Assembly: GCF_000826125.2 (NCBI RefSeq)
Contig: NZ_LN651373.1
Coordinates: 1,465,202-1,529,201, forward strand
From: Bhargavaea cecembensis
GTDB taxonomy: Bacteria; Bacillota; Bacilli; Bacillales_A; Planococcaceae
Reading direction: 5' to 3'
DNA: 64,000 bases
Part shown: positions 1 through 8,198 of the stretch, one piece after another
Numbering within the stretch: position 1 is the stretch's first letter
How the letters are laid out: each line of letters opens with the position of its first letter
Made by a program: the position numbers and the translations under genes
Notes under the pieces: model-generated
Database searches by the model: none
What the model was told of the DNA's origin: nothing
Seen by the model: the letters and a program-made list of their open reading frames with translations, nothing else

Positions 1-42
1 TCTCTCTGAAAAGGATGTCAACCGGATTAAACATACAATAAG

Positions 43-94
43 CAGGCGGGTCCCCAGATGTTTCCTCTGAAACTCTTCGGGATCCGCCTGTTTC
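43..94. terminator. Imperfect hairpin near the window start
   Basis: Arms at 43-54 (CAGGCGGGTCCC) and 79-90 (GGGATCCGCCTG) pair with one mismatch across a 24-nt loop and are followed by TTTC. It may end a gene lying left of the window, or be part of the leader of the CAP-domain gene. The weak T-run leaves this uncertain. Confidence 0.35.
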
Positions 95-190
95 ATCGCA
101 TCGGATCTGTTAATGGCTTCCCCTCCAATGTCTGGCAAGATTCCGGACGGATCGGGCATGTACGATATGGCGGAAGGGAGGAACATGCAG

Positions 191-1201
191 ATGAAAAAAT
201 CGATTTCCATCGTCGCACTAAGTACGGCACTCCTTTTGCCGACTGTCACTGCAGAAGCATCTCAGCCAAAGGCCGAAACAGGCCACCATCAGATCGAGGT
301 GGACGCTGCCGCGTTCAAAACCCTCGTTTACAGCCAACCGATCCGGTGGGCGGGAGGACAATGGACCGAGAAGGACCTCAATCAGCTGATCCAACGGCTC
401 CTCGCATTCAAAGGCCAGGGAACCGTGAAACCTCCGGCGGCCGGGAATGAGGACACCCAAAAACCGGACGGGGAAAAACCTGCTCCAAAACCGGACACCG
501 AAAAACCTGAAATTGAAAAACCGGAACCGGCACCAGAAATCCCGGAGCCAGATAAAAATGAAACACCAGAATCACAGCAGCCGGAAGTAGAACAGCCGGA
601 CGTCCAGCAGCCGGATGCAGAAAAACCTGAGGTCCAGCAGCCGGACGTCGAGCAACCGGAAGTTCAGAAGCCGGATGCAGAACAGCCGGAAGTCCAGCAA
701 CCGGACGTCCCGCAACCGGATGCGGAACAGCCGGAGGCCGAAAAACCGGCTCCTGCACCTGTTCAGCCACAACAGCCACAGCAACCGGAAACCGAGAAGC
801 CGTCCGCCGGCCAAACGGCAGGTCTCAGCGCCGTTGAGCAGAAAGTGCTGGACCTGACCAATGCGGAGCGGTCGAAGGCGGGCCTCAAACCGCTTGCGGC
901 CGATGCCAAGCTGATGGACGCCGCCCGCGAGAAATCCGCGGACATGCGCAAGAACCACTACTTCTCCCATACGAGCCCGGTTCTCGGTTCGCCGTTCGAC
1001 CGGATGAAGGCGCTCGGCATCAGCTACCGGTCCGCCGCGGAGAATATCGCCATGGGACAGACGTCGCCCGAAGAAGTCGTCAAAGCCTGGATGGAATCAC
1101 CGGGACACCGCCAGAACATCCTGACGCCAGGATTTACACATATCGGCATCGGCTACGATCCGAATGGCCACTACTGGACACAGCAGTTCATCCAGAAGTG
1201 A
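191..1201 (+). CDS. Secreted CAP-domain (SCP/PR1-like, YkwD-type) protein
   Basis: The 336-residue product starts with an export signal (MKKSIS, hydrophobic core, likely cut after AEA near residue 23). A middle stretch from about residue 85 to 205 is rich in Pro, Glu, Gln and Asp and is built of pentapeptides of the type V-x-Q-P-[DE], alternating with A-E-[KQ]-P-E. The C-terminal ~120 residues form a CAP domain: NAERSKAGL, FSHTSP, AENIA and the HRQNIL motif. Homologues are exported proteins of largely unknown function. The repeat region probably spans or lies along the cell wall. The ATG at 191 sits 9 nt after AGGGAGG; the in-frame ATG at 185 is only 3 nt away and upstream codons lack a ribosome binding site. 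Confidence 0.85.
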   Translation: MKKSISIVALSTALLLPTVTAEASQPKAETGHHQIEVDAAAFKTLVYSQPIRWAGGQWTEKDLNQLIQRLLAFKGQGTVKPPAAGNEDTQKPDGEKPAPKPDTEKPEIEKPEPAPEIPEPDKNETPESQQPEVEQPDVQQPDAEKPEVQQPDVEQPEVQKPDAEQPEVQQPDVPQPDAEQPEAEKPAPAPVQPQQPQQPETEKPSAGQTAGLSAVEQKVLDLTNAERSKAGLKPLAADAKLMDAAREKSADMRKNHYFSHTSPVLGSPFDRMKALGISYRSAAENIAMGQTSPEEVVKAWMESPGHRQNILTPGFTHIGIGYDPNGHYWTQQFIQK

Positions 1202-1210
1202 TCGATACAA

Positions 1211-1246
1211 AAAACGGAGCGCGCTTTCAAGGCGGCTCCGTTTTTT
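1211..1246 (+). terminator. Intrinsic terminator after the CAP gene
   Basis: AAAACGGAGC (1211-1220) pairs with GCTCCGTTTT (1235-1244), followed by more T residues. It lies about 10 nt after the stop codon. Confidence 0.8.
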
Positions 1247-1498
1247 GTCGATTACTTCGACATTTGGATAGCGGTCAGATCGGTCAGTAATCGGGAACGG
1301 GATGTTCGCTTGCGGGCGCGGAAATAGAAATGCGGCCGCGAAACACTCCCGGGCGGCCATGGAAATCATCCGGCGGCCTGTCCGGAACATGAGAAGAACG
1401 ATTCGGATGATGTCCGGTTCTCTGTGTAAACTCTATCCGGAGGGAGAAGATAGCCGCGAGACACCTGCAGGAAAAGTTAATTGAGTGCCCCCGGCCCC

Positions 1499-1583
1499 GT
1501 TCCGATGACACTCAACCTGTTCCGATGACACTCGACTGTCCTCCGATCACACTCGCCCCTGCTCCGATCACACTCGCTTCGAC
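1499..1583. repeat. Array A: four ~20-21 bp tandem units in a 578-bp gene-free stretch
   Basis: TCCGAT[GC]ACACTC recurs at 1501, 1521, 1542 and 1563 (steps of 20, 21 and 21 bp), with variable linkers. A decayed copy may continue to about 1600. The array lies between the CAP gene and the germination operon. Apart from it, the CAP terminator and the promoter at 1731, the stretch 1202-1779 shows no supported feature. Confidence 0.75.
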
Positions 1584-1730
1584 CTACTCCAATTCGAGTC
1601 CAATTCTCTGTATGAATTTTGGCGCAGGCTCCGCCACGCGCCATCCTCCCGGCACGAAACATCCCACTCCCCCTTCCTGACCAGGAAAAGCCATGCTTAT
1701 ATAGACCACGAACACAGCTTTCACCCGCCT

Positions 1731-1761
1731 TGAATATCCCGCGTTCTGTGTGTTCATACTG
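1731..1761 (+). promoter_or_regulatory. Candidate sigma-G promoter of the germination operon
   Basis: TGAATA (1731-1736), an 18-nt spacer and CATACTG (1755-1761) match the forespore sigma-G consensus (TGAATA, 17-18, CATACTA) at all but the last base. The predicted transcript would start near 1768, just before the extended ribosome binding site GAGAGGTGATC and the ATG at 1780. GerA-family receptors are classical sigma-G genes, so context agrees. Confidence 0.65.
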
Positions 1762-1779
1762 TGCGGGAGAGGTGATCAA

Positions 1780-3186
1780 ATGTCACAGGCCATGCTGAAG
1801 CAATCACTATTCACCTTCTTCGGGAATTCTGCGGATTTTCAGGTGAAGGATGTCCGGGTCGACGGGGAAAAAGCGTTGCTTTGCTTTTATTCGACGATGA
1901 TCGACCAAGGCGAGGCAAACCGGCAACTGCGTATTCTAGAGGAGCGGGCCGTGAGCGGTTCGGAGGATTGGGGGACCGGTGCGCCCACGGAGGTTCAAAC
2001 ATTCAGCAAGGAAAAGCTCTCGCAGGCCGTCTGCACAGGCAACGCGGCCGTCATTTTTCCGGATTCCAATCTGATGATCGAGCTTTCTGTGTTCGGCCTG
2101 CCCCAGCGGTCCCCGGATGAACCGGGAAATGAGCAGGTCGTAAGGGGCTCTCACGAAGGCTTCATCGAGAATTTCATGGTCAATATCGGTTTGGTGAGAA
2201 AACGCCTCCAGCGCGAGGATCTTGTATATGAAACGTACATTCCGCCGGGGAGCCATACGGCGATCCATATGCTTTATCTGTCTCGGGAAGTGGCGCCTGA
2301 AGTGCTGGCTGAAATGCGCAGCCGGCTGAACCGGATTCCGCGGGGGCAAATATTCAGTATGGGACAGACCGAGGATTATCTGGATGACACGATCTATACG
2401 CCGTTCCCTCTGTTTTTGACGACGGAACGGCCGGACCGGGTCACCTTCAACCTGATGGAAGGGAAGATCGCGCTTCTCGCGGATCATTCGCCCTCCGTCG
2501 CGATCGCCCCCATCAATTTTTTTGCGTTCTATGAATCGCCCGATGATTATAACAGCCGGCCGGTCGTCGGCTCTTTTTATCGTCTTGTCCGGCTGGCCGC
2601 TTTCTTTCTGGCGGTTTTCCTGCCGGCGTTTTATATCGCCATCATCAGCTACCACTCGGAGATCCTGCCGTTCGAGATCAGCATGACGCTAAAAGAGACG
2701 TTGCTCAATGTTCCATATCGCCCGGTCTTTGAGGCGCTGCTGCTGGAACTGTTCATCGAACTGATCAGGGAAGCGAGCGTCCGGCTGCCGCAGCCGATCG
2801 GGCAGACTGTCGGAATCGTCGGCGGGATCGTCATCGGGGACGCCATTGTATCTGCCGGCCTGGCATCCAGCCTGATGGTCATCGTCGTGGCCATGACGGC
2901 GATCGCGAGCTTCGTGATCCCGTCAGCGGAGATGAATATGGCCGTGCGGATCCTCCGTTTCCCGTTCATGATCCTGGCCTCGATGTTCGGTTTCTTCGGA
3001 ATCGTCATCGGATCGCTTTTGCTGACGATCCATCTCATCAATCTTTCTTCCTTGAACCAGCCGTACTTCGCTCCGGTCGTCCCGTACGACCCTTCCCGGA
3101 TGAAGGATGTCTTTTTCAGGCTTCCGTTCTTCAAGCCGGACAGGCAGCAGCAGACGTTCCAGCATGGTGAGGAGGGGGCGGAATGA
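1780..3186 (+). CDS. Spore germination receptor A subunit (GerAA/GerKA family)
   Basis: The 468-residue product has the GerA-family layout: a soluble N-terminal half to about residue 255 and a membrane half with several helices (for example FYRLVRLAAFFLAVFLPAFY, and long hydrophobic runs near residues 340-440). Length matches the family (about 480). In spore formers this subunit sits in the inner spore membrane with B and C subunits and helps sense nutrients. The ATG at 1780 follows GAGAGGTGATC, nearly the full anti-SD complement; a GTG at 1750 lies upstream of the predicted transcript start and is rejected. It overlaps the next gene by 4 bp (ATGA). The ligand cannot be read from the sequence. 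Confidence 0.9.
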   Translation: MSQAMLKQSLFTFFGNSADFQVKDVRVDGEKALLCFYSTMIDQGEANRQLRILEERAVSGSEDWGTGAPTEVQTFSKEKLSQAVCTGNAAVIFPDSNLMIELSVFGLPQRSPDEPGNEQVVRGSHEGFIENFMVNIGLVRKRLQREDLVYETYIPPGSHTAIHMLYLSREVAPEVLAEMRSRLNRIPRGQIFSMGQTEDYLDDTIYTPFPLFLTTERPDRVTFNLMEGKIALLADHSPSVAIAPINFFAFYESPDDYNSRPVVGSFYRLVRLAAFFLAVFLPAFYIAIISYHSEILPFEISMTLKETLLNVPYRPVFEALLLELFIELIREASVRLPQPIGQTVGIVGGIVIGDAIVSAGLASSLMVIVVAMTAIASFVIPSAEMNMAVRILRFPFMILASMFGFFGIVIGSLLLTIHLINLSSLNQPYFAPVVPYDPSRMKDVFFRLPFFKPDRQQQTFQHGEEGAE

Positions 3187-4220
3187 AATTCCGGCTCGCT
3201 CCGATCCAGCTTTTTGTCATGCTGTTCCTGACGACCGGTTCCGTCTTCATTTCGTTCCAGTCCGATTTGGTGAATGCAACCGGCCATGATGCATGGTGGC
3301 TTTTCCTGCTGGCCGGCCTGTTTCACTTGCCGCACCTCATCATCTTCGAAAAGTGCAGGGACCGGTTCATCTGGACGCGTCCGGTCTGTCTGCTCTATGG
3401 CCTTTACTGGATTTATGTCATCGTCAGCCTCATCGGATACACCGTGTATACGATGGAGGTGTGGGCTTTCCCGAAAACGCCCGAAATGATCGTTGTGCTG
3501 GCGATCATCTTGATCAGCCTGTACGCAAACATCAACCGCGCGGAGACGGTCGTCAACATCGGCGTTATTTTGATCCCGATCATGGCGATCTTGATTTTGT
3601 TCGTCATGATGGGCGCAAAGAATTTTGTCTGGACGAATCTTTTCCCGGTAGGCGGCGCATCTGCGGGAGAACTGTATAAAGGCTGGCTGTTTTCCCAGCT
3701 GCCGTTCATCGGAATCGAAGTCTACCTGCTTCTGAGGAAGCTGATGCCCGGACAGATCCGGACAAAGATGATCGTGATTTACAGCGCCATATGGTACAGT
3801 TTTTACTCTTTTATGCTGATCGTGCCTTTTCTGTATTTCTCGATAAAGGAGTTTAGCCTGATCGGAGATCCGATCATCTACCTGCTCAAATCACAGCAAG
3901 TCACATTTCTGGAACGGCTGGATCTGATTTTCATTTATATCTGGCTGATCTGGAGCATCGCCACCATTATGGTTTACGTGTTTGCAGTGCTCCGTCTCAT
4001 GATCATGTGCGGAGCCCGGCAGATGAAGCGGAAAATCATCTGGTTCCATGTGGGCATCGCCGTTCTCGCGATGTTCTTCACATCCAAGGAGATGGTCCAC
4101 TCGACTGCAATCTTCTACCCTTATTCCCATCTTTTATTTGCGATCCTGTTGCCGGCCTTCATCATGGTCTTCAATAAGCTGAGAGGTAAACGGGACGGCG
4201 GGGGAGGGGCGCCTGTATGA
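3183..4220 (+). CDS. Spore germination receptor B subunit (GerAB family permease)
   Basis: 345 residues, hydrophobic throughout, with about ten predicted membrane helices. This is the amino-acid-permease-like (APC superfamily) B subunit of germinant receptors, usually the subunit that sets nutrient specificity. It starts inside the last codons of the A-subunit gene (ATGA overlap) and overlaps the C-subunit gene by the same 4 bp, so the three are translationally coupled. Typical length for GerAB is 360-370, so it is slightly short but has no visible break. Confidence 0.9.
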   Translation: MKFRLAPIQLFVMLFLTTGSVFISFQSDLVNATGHDAWWLFLLAGLFHLPHLIIFEKCRDRFIWTRPVCLLYGLYWIYVIVSLIGYTVYTMEVWAFPKTPEMIVVLAIILISLYANINRAETVVNIGVILIPIMAILILFVMMGAKNFVWTNLFPVGGASAGELYKGWLFSQLPFIGIEVYLLLRKLMPGQIRTKMIVIYSAIWYSFYSFMLIVPFLYFSIKEFSLIGDPIIYLLKSQQVTFLERLDLIFIYIWLIWSIATIMVYVFAVLRLMIMCGARQMKRKIIWFHVGIAVLAMFFTSKEMVHSTAIFYPYSHLLFAILLPAFIMVFNKLRGKRDGGGGAPV

Positions 4221-5293
4221 AACGGCTTCTGTTGCCGGTGCTGCTGTTGGTTCCGCTTCTCTCGGGCTGCTGGGATGAGCTCATGTTCAAGGAACTGCAG
4301 GCGGTCACACTCGTCGGAATTGAAGGTGAGGAAGGGGAGGTCACCGTTCATTTCGCTTTCCCGGCCTTCACGGAAAGCGGCGTCGAGTTTCAAACGATCA
4401 AAGCGGACGGACAATCGCTGAGCGATGCGCGGAACAAAGTCAACAGCCGTTCCAGTGATGCGCTCAATATGTCACAGCTGCAGATTCTATTGATTTCTTC
4501 CGAAACAGCAAAATCGGACGTGTACGAATTCCTCGATAACTTTTATCGTACGCCACACAACCGTCTGACCGGCCAGGTGATCTTGGTGGAGGGGAACATG
4601 GAAGACTATATGGGCTCCCCCGAAGGCGAAGGGCCATCAAAACAGATGCCGAGATACTTAAAGGATCTTTCGCGGACGATCGATATCTATTCTCTTTCGA
4701 CGATGACGGATCTTCACCAAGCCGGCAGCCTGATATTCTCGGAAGGGATTGACCTTTCCCTGCCCATGTTGAAGATGGGAAAGAAAGGGCAGCCCGAACT
4801 GGCCGGCACCGCTTTGTTCAACGGCAATCAATTCAGCGGAACCATCCTGTCCGAAACCGAAGGCAGTCTTCTGAACATCCTGCGGGGAAAGCCGGGCAAG
4901 ATCCTGAGGCTGAGCTATGAAGTGGAGATAGACGGAAAGCAGGAGCTTGTTTCATTTGAATTGATCAGGTCAAAGAAAATGTGGACGATCGACAACGGCC
5001 GGGCTGACTTGTTTTATCATCTGAAGGTGCAGGTCGAGGAATACCCCGATGGAGCCGTCCGCGACCAGATCCCTGAACTGGAACGCCAACTGAGCAAGAA
5101 AGTCGCCTCTGAACTGAGGGACACTGTGGAAAAGCTTCAGGACGCAGGGAGCGATCCTCTGGGCCTCGGCAGACAATTCCATGCTTTCCACCAGGACCTG
5201 TGGAAGAAAGGGGACTGGAACGAAACGTTTTCGGAGCTGGATATTTCCGTAGAGGCGGAAGTGAAGATCGCCAGGACCGGCATATTGAATTGA
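4217..5293 (+). CDS. Spore germination receptor C subunit (GerAC family lipoprotein)
   Basis: 358 residues beginning with a lipoprotein signal (KRLLLPVLLLVPLLSGC; lipidated Cys at about residue 18) followed by WDE, a hallmark of GerAC proteins. The remainder is the soluble GerAC fold, anchored on the outer face of the inner spore membrane. It is the last gene of the operon and is followed by a bidirectional terminator. The length is near that of known GerAC proteins (370-400). No lesion is visible, so the receptor looks intact. Confidence 0.9.
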   Translation: MKRLLLPVLLLVPLLSGCWDELMFKELQAVTLVGIEGEEGEVTVHFAFPAFTESGVEFQTIKADGQSLSDARNKVNSRSSDALNMSQLQILLISSETAKSDVYEFLDNFYRTPHNRLTGQVILVEGNMEDYMGSPEGEGPSKQMPRYLKDLSRTIDIYSLSTMTDLHQAGSLIFSEGIDLSLPMLKMGKKGQPELAGTALFNGNQFSGTILSETEGSLLNILRGKPGKILRLSYEVEIDGKQELVSFELIRSKKMWTIDNGRADLFYHLKVQVEEYPDGAVRDQIPELERQLSKKVASELRDTVEKLQDAGSDPLGLGRQFHAFHQDLWKKGDWNETFSELDISVEAEVKIARTGILN

Positions 5294-5313
5294 ATCCTGA
5301 TCGCTGCAAAAGA

Positions 5314-5354
5314 AAAACGGCAAGGACGCGTTTGACTCCGTCCTTGCCGTTTTC
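5314..5354. terminator. Bidirectional terminator, germination operon / MATE gene
   Basis: A 15-bp perfect stem pairs AAAACGGCAAGGACG (5314-5328) with its complement at 5339-5353 across a 10-nt loop. A- and T-runs at the two ends serve both convergent genes. Confidence 0.9.
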
Positions 5355-5364
5355 CCGTTTCGCT

Positions 5365-6738
5365 TTATTTGGCTGTGTATTCCGGATCCCCGGCCTTCGG
5401 CGGCCGTTTCTGGATCAGCACGAGCCGGATGGACAGCGTGATCGCCCCCGCGGTCAGGCCCGTGATGAGGCCGACCCAGTAGCCGAACGGTCCGAGGTCC
5501 GTGAGACGGGCGACCGCGTAGCCGACCGGGAGTCCGATCACCCAGTAGGAGACGATCGCCATGATGAACGTCACGTTGACGTCTTTGTAACCGCGCAGCG
5601 CCCCCTGGACAGGTGCCTGGATCGCATCCGACAGCTGGAACAGCGCCGCGAACAGGAAGAACTGGACGGCGAGCCGGATGATCGCCGGGTCATCCGTATA
5701 GAGGGACGCGATGCCGTTGCGAAACAGGATGAGAATCACGATGGATACGAGGCTGACGGCAATCGCCATCAGGACGCCGAGCCAGCTGAACTGGATGGCG
5801 TCTTTCCGTCTGCCGGCCCCTTCCGCCTGCCCGACGAGGATGGTCGCGCCCATCGACAGGCTGAGCGGGATCATGTACAGGAGCGACGAGAAATTGAGCG
5901 CGATCTGGTGGGCGGAGATCGTCTCGGTTGAATATGTGCTCATGAACAGGGTGACGACGGCGAAGATGCTCGTTTCGGTGAAGATGGCGATGCCGATCGG
6001 CACACCGAGCGCAACGATTTCCTTCCACTTGGCGAGGGACGGCTTCTGCCAGCCGGCAAACAGCCGGTAGGCGGCGAACGGGCGCCGGCCGTGCACGACG
6101 AACATGGCGATCAGGAAGACGAGCCAGTATGTAATGGCTGACGCGACTCCCGCTCCCGCGCCGCCCAGTTCCGGAAAGCCGAACTTGCCGAAGATGAACA
6201 GGTAGTTGAACAATATATTGATCGGCGCGGACAGCAGCGTGATGCCCATCGTCACCCGGGTGGCGGCCATCGCATCGATGAACGAGCGGATGACGTTGTA
6301 GGCGAACAGCGGGAACAGGCCGAGGCTCATCGCACTCAGGTAGCCGGCCGCCGTTTCCCGGACGGCCGACTCGATCGGCATATTGCTCAGCCCGAGGCGG
6401 ATGACGAGCTGAAGCAGTCCGAAGACGATCGCCGACAGGACGACACTGATATACAGGCCCTGCTGGACGGTCGGGCGCACTTCTTTTTTCCGGTGGCCGC
6501 CGATCGCCTGTGCGACGATCGGGGTCACCGACAGGAGAATACCGGCGAGCCCGGTATAGACCGGATTCCAGAAAGAGGAGCCGATCGTGACGCCGGCGAG
6601 ATGGGCGGAGTCGTACCGCCCGGTCATGACGATATCAAAGAACGTCATCAGGTACATCGCAACCTGTGTGATGAGGATCGGCAGAACGACTTTGCCGATG
6701 ATCGGGATCTTGCCCGTAAAAGTTGTTTCCCCGTTCAA
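5365..6738 (-). CDS. MATE family efflux transporter (NorM-like)
   Basis: 457 residues with twelve predicted membrane helices arranged as two related six-helix halves, the pattern of multidrug and toxic compound extrusion antiporters. The N-terminal part (VLPILITQVAMYLMTFFD) and repeated small-residue-rich helices fit NorM-type sodium- or proton-coupled drug exporters. The start is TTG at 6738, 8 nt after AAGGAGG. It stands alone, divergent from murG and convergent with the germination operon. The substrate cannot be inferred. Confidence 0.85.
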   Translation of the reverse strand: MNGETTFTGKIPIIGKVVLPILITQVAMYLMTFFDIVMTGRYDSAHLAGVTIGSSFWNPVYTGLAGILLSVTPIVAQAIGGHRKKEVRPTVQQGLYISVVLSAIVFGLLQLVIRLGLSNMPIESAVRETAAGYLSAMSLGLFPLFAYNVIRSFIDAMAATRVTMGITLLSAPINILFNYLFIFGKFGFPELGGAGAGVASAITYWLVFLIAMFVVHGRRPFAAYRLFAGWQKPSLAKWKEIVALGVPIGIAIFTETSIFAVVTLFMSTYSTETISAHQIALNFSSLLYMIPLSLSMGATILVGQAEGAGRRKDAIQFSWLGVLMAIAVSLVSIVILILFRNGIASLYTDDPAIIRLAVQFFLFAALFQLSDAIQAPVQGALRGYKDVNVTFIMAIVSYWVIGLPVGYAVARLTDLGPFGYWVGLITGLTAGAITLSIRLVLIQKRPPKAGDPEYTAK

Positions 6739-6852
6739 TGAAGAAGCCTCCTTCTGATGTTGAGAGTCCCGGAATGGGTTGATTTCCTCCGTGCTACGAT
6801 GGATAATGCTTTCATATGGATGAAAGACTGAACAGGAATAGAGGTTATTGAT

Positions 6853-7935
6853 TTGGAATCACCCAAGATCGTCCTGACTGGCGGAGGGACGGCCGGCCAC
6901 GTGTCGCTGAACCAGGCCATCATCCCCCCGCTGTCAGAAAAGGGCTACGATGTTCATTATATCGGTTCGAAAGATGGAATTGAAAAAAAGTTGATACAGG
7001 ATTCATTTCCCGGCGTGCCGTACCACGAAATCCAAAGCGGCAAGCTGCGCCGGTATTTTTCCATGAAGAATTTCACGGATCCGTTCAAGGTCGGAGCGGG
7101 TGTCCTGCAGGCCTACCGGACCATCCGGAAGCTGAAGCCCGAACTGATCTTCTCTAAAGGCGGGTTCGTTTCCGTACCGGTGGCGCTCGCGGGGAGGATG
7201 GCGGGCGTGCCGGTCCTCATCCATGAATCGGATGTGACGCCGGGGCTCGCGAACCGCCTGGCGATGCCGTTTGCGGATCATGTGTTCACCGTCTTTCCGG
7301 AGACTGTGCCGCATGTCAAGAAAGCCGAAGCGACCTGTTCGGGTCCGATCATCCGGCCGGAGCTCTTTGAAGGCTCCAAAAAGGAGGGGCTCCGCCTGGC
7401 CGGGCTTTCCGGCTCCCGGCCGGTGTTGCTCGTCATGGGCGGAAGCCAGGGCTCTGCTGTTTTGAATGACGCAGTCCGTTCCAATCTTCCGGAACTGCTG
7501 CAGACCCATGAAGTGATCCACCTGTGCGGGAAGGGCCACCTTGACCGGGATCTGGAAGGACTCGGCGGATATGCCCAGTTCGAATACGTGACCGACGGGC
7601 TAAAGGATCTCCTAAAGGCGGCGGACGGCGTCGTTTCCCGGGCAGGCTCCAATTCCATCTTCGAATTTCTGGCCCTGCAGATCCCGATGCTGCTCATCCC
7701 GCTGTCGGCCGAGAAGAGCCGGGGGGACCAGATCCTGAACGCCCGCCTTTTCTTAAAAGCCGGTTTCGCCGAAGTCCTCGAGGAGGAAAAGGTGTCGAAG
7801 GAGTCATTCAGGGAGGCGGTCCGGTCGATGACAGAAAACACGCAGCGGATGATTCTCGCAATGGAGCAGGCGGAGCAGCCGAAAACGCCGGAAGAAATGG
7901 CGTCGCTCATTTTGCAATTTGCATCGAATGCCTGA
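6853..7935 (+). CDS. murG: UDP-N-acetylglucosamine--lipid I GlcNAc transferase MurG
   Basis: 360 residues. MurG transfers GlcNAc from UDP-GlcNAc to lipid I, making lipid II at the inner membrane face. The N-terminal glycine loop TGGGTAGHVS (residues 9-18), the HESDVTPGLANR stretch of the acceptor domain and the C-terminal donor-binding SRAGSNSIFEFLAL and IPL regions are present. The start is TTG, 8 nt after GAGG. It is a stand-alone copy outside a division/cell-wall cluster, as in several Bacillales; whether another murG exists elsewhere cannot be told from this window. A strong terminator follows. Confidence 0.9.
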   Translation: MESPKIVLTGGGTAGHVSLNQAIIPPLSEKGYDVHYIGSKDGIEKKLIQDSFPGVPYHEIQSGKLRRYFSMKNFTDPFKVGAGVLQAYRTIRKLKPELIFSKGGFVSVPVALAGRMAGVPVLIHESDVTPGLANRLAMPFADHVFTVFPETVPHVKKAEATCSGPIIRPELFEGSKKEGLRLAGLSGSRPVLLVMGGSQGSAVLNDAVRSNLPELLQTHEVIHLCGKGHLDRDLEGLGGYAQFEYVTDGLKDLLKAADGVVSRAGSNSIFEFLALQIPMLLIPLSAEKSRGDQILNARLFLKAGFAEVLEEEKVSKESFREAVRSMTENTQRMILAMEQAEQPKTPEEMASLILQFASNA

Positions 7936-7992
7936 TTTTCAGGGCTTGTTTCCTGCTTTTCTGCATGATGGACAACCAAATCGGGTAATTAT

Positions 7993-8032
7993 GGGGCATG
8001 TATCCGCTTTCAGCGTACATGCCCCGTTTTTC
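7993..8032 (+). terminator. Terminator after murG
   Basis: GGGGCATGTA (7993-8002) pairs perfectly with TACATGCCCC (8016-8025), followed by GTTTTTC. Confidence 0.85.
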
Positions 8033-8044
8033 AGTAAAAAATGA

Positions 8045-8072
8045 TTGTATTTTATCAGCACAGTAGTAAGAT
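8045..8072 (+). promoter_or_regulatory. Candidate sigma-A promoter for odhAB
   Basis: TTGTAT (8045-8050), a 16-nt spacer and TAAGAT (8067-8072) give a plausible vegetative promoter about 125 nt before odhA. The intervening leader shows no obvious structured element. Confidence 0.4.
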
Positions 8073-8198
8073 TGATATGGACAAAACGCAGGTATCGCCC
8101 GGCGTGCCGGTTCCCTTTAAGTCCTGAGGCCGGCATGCTAAAATTAAGGCGGATCAAATAAATACACGATGCCGTGCGAAAAAGTGGAGGGTATCTAC

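Noticed and set aside
1750..1779. An upstream GTG start for the gerAA gene
   Set aside because: It lies before the predicted sigma-G transcription start and has no ribosome binding site; the ATG at 1780 has an extended one.
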